DNA of 5,737 nucleotides from Prevotellaceae bacterium. GTDB taxonomy: Bacteria > Bacteroidota > Bacteroidia > Bacteroidales > UBA932. The stretch lies in NCBI GenBank assembly GCA_031278135.1, contig JAITKY010000289.1, forward strand, positions 1 to 5,737, written 5' to 3'. The notes under the pieces were generated by a model. That model was given only the letters and a program-made list of their open reading frames with translations. It did not search any database and was not told where the DNA came from. The position numbers and the translations under genes are program-made. Positions 5,555-5,737 of the stretch are shown in pieces; the first letter of the stretch is position 1, and each line of letters begins with the position of its first letter.

Positions 5555-5737
5555 ATGGAAATATTTGATTTGTTGTAACTACTGTTGGGGTACGAAGGAC
5601 TAAAAAAACTGGTACAACAGTTGCATGAAGAGCTATCATTACTGAAGCAGAGTCGCGACAGTAGCACAAGTTCCACGTCTCCGTCTCAAGGTCTAAATCG
5701 CAATAATCGCAACAGTCTTCGTCAATCAAGAGGTAAA
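5555..5737 (+). pseudogene. IS66-family transposase 5' end, in-frame stop at codon 8, cut by window edge
   Basis: Reading from ATG 5555 gives MEIFDLL, a TAA at 5576-5578, and then about 53 more in-frame residues to the window edge. The later part has a short coiled-coil-like stretch (LKKLVQQLHEELSLLKQ) followed by RDSSTSSTSPSQ and NSLRQSRGK. This matches the layout of IS66 transposase (TnpC) N-termini, where a leucine-zipper region is followed by an NSSNSS-PPS-type segment and SLR-x-SGK before the GGQ-GH block. Seven residues before the stop continue naturally into the leucines after it, so the TAA looks like a nonsense mutation of a lysine or glutamine codon. No in-frame ATG follows in the window, though TTG 5585 could serve as a weak start. 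No IS66 accessory genes (tnpA, tnpB) precede it. Whether the rest of the gene is intact lies outside the window. Confidence 0.65.

Noticed and set aside
5190..5676. Minus-strand open frames at 5190-5420 and 5257-5676 with 14-residue repeated peptides
   Set aside because: The repetition arises because the 42-bp DNA repeat is a multiple of three, so several frames stay open. The longer frame also reads through the hairpin and antisense to the transposase.

Overview
The window looks like a piece of a Bacteroidales (Bacteroidota) chromosome. Four things point there. The one convincing promoter fits the Bacteroides-type -33/-7 pattern (TAnnTTTG at -7). None of the five genes has a Shine-Dalgarno sequence; each is preceded by an A/T-rich leader. 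The intergenic DNA is full of AT-rich short repeats. The right edge carries the start of an IS66-type transposase. The exact genus cannot be read from the sequence.

Layout. Positions 1-580 hold no convincing gene. They contain a GC-rich 22-bp tandem repeat cut by the window edge, two blocks of 7-bp tandem repeats, an imperfect inverted repeat built from CAGAATT, a small ATTGGC/GCCAAT palindrome, and a promoter at about 450-480. Positions 581-5193 hold five plus-strand genes: a DapA/N-acetylneuraminate lyase-family aldolase whose 3' end appears frameshifted, a CtBP-like D-2-hydroxyacid dehydrogenase, a RhaT-type sugar permease, a classical short-chain dehydrogenase, and a cyclase-family (kynurenine formamidase-like) metal hydrolase. 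The first four are spaced by about 8, 28 and 17 bp. The cyclase gene is separated by 140 bp that consist almost entirely of 7-bp repeats in two opposing arrays, able to form a 28-bp stem. Positions 5194-5554 again hold no gene, but carry a 42-bp tandem repeat whose units can each fold, and an 85-bp inverted repeat. From 5555 to the edge lies an IS66-type transposase 5' end with an in-frame stop at codon 8.

How the genes may work together (inference): a sugar or sugar-acid is imported by the RhaT-like permease, oxidised by the short-chain dehydrogenase, opened or hydrolysed by the cyclase-family enzyme, and cleaved by the aldolase to a 2-keto acid plus an aldehyde. The hydroxyacid dehydrogenase would interconvert a 2-keto acid and a 2-hydroxy acid. 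No dehydratase, kinase or regulator is visible, so the substrate cannot be named and the pathway may continue outside the window or be incomplete. The most notable non-coding signal is the heptamer repeat system, which forms part of the operon promoter and also separates the last two genes.
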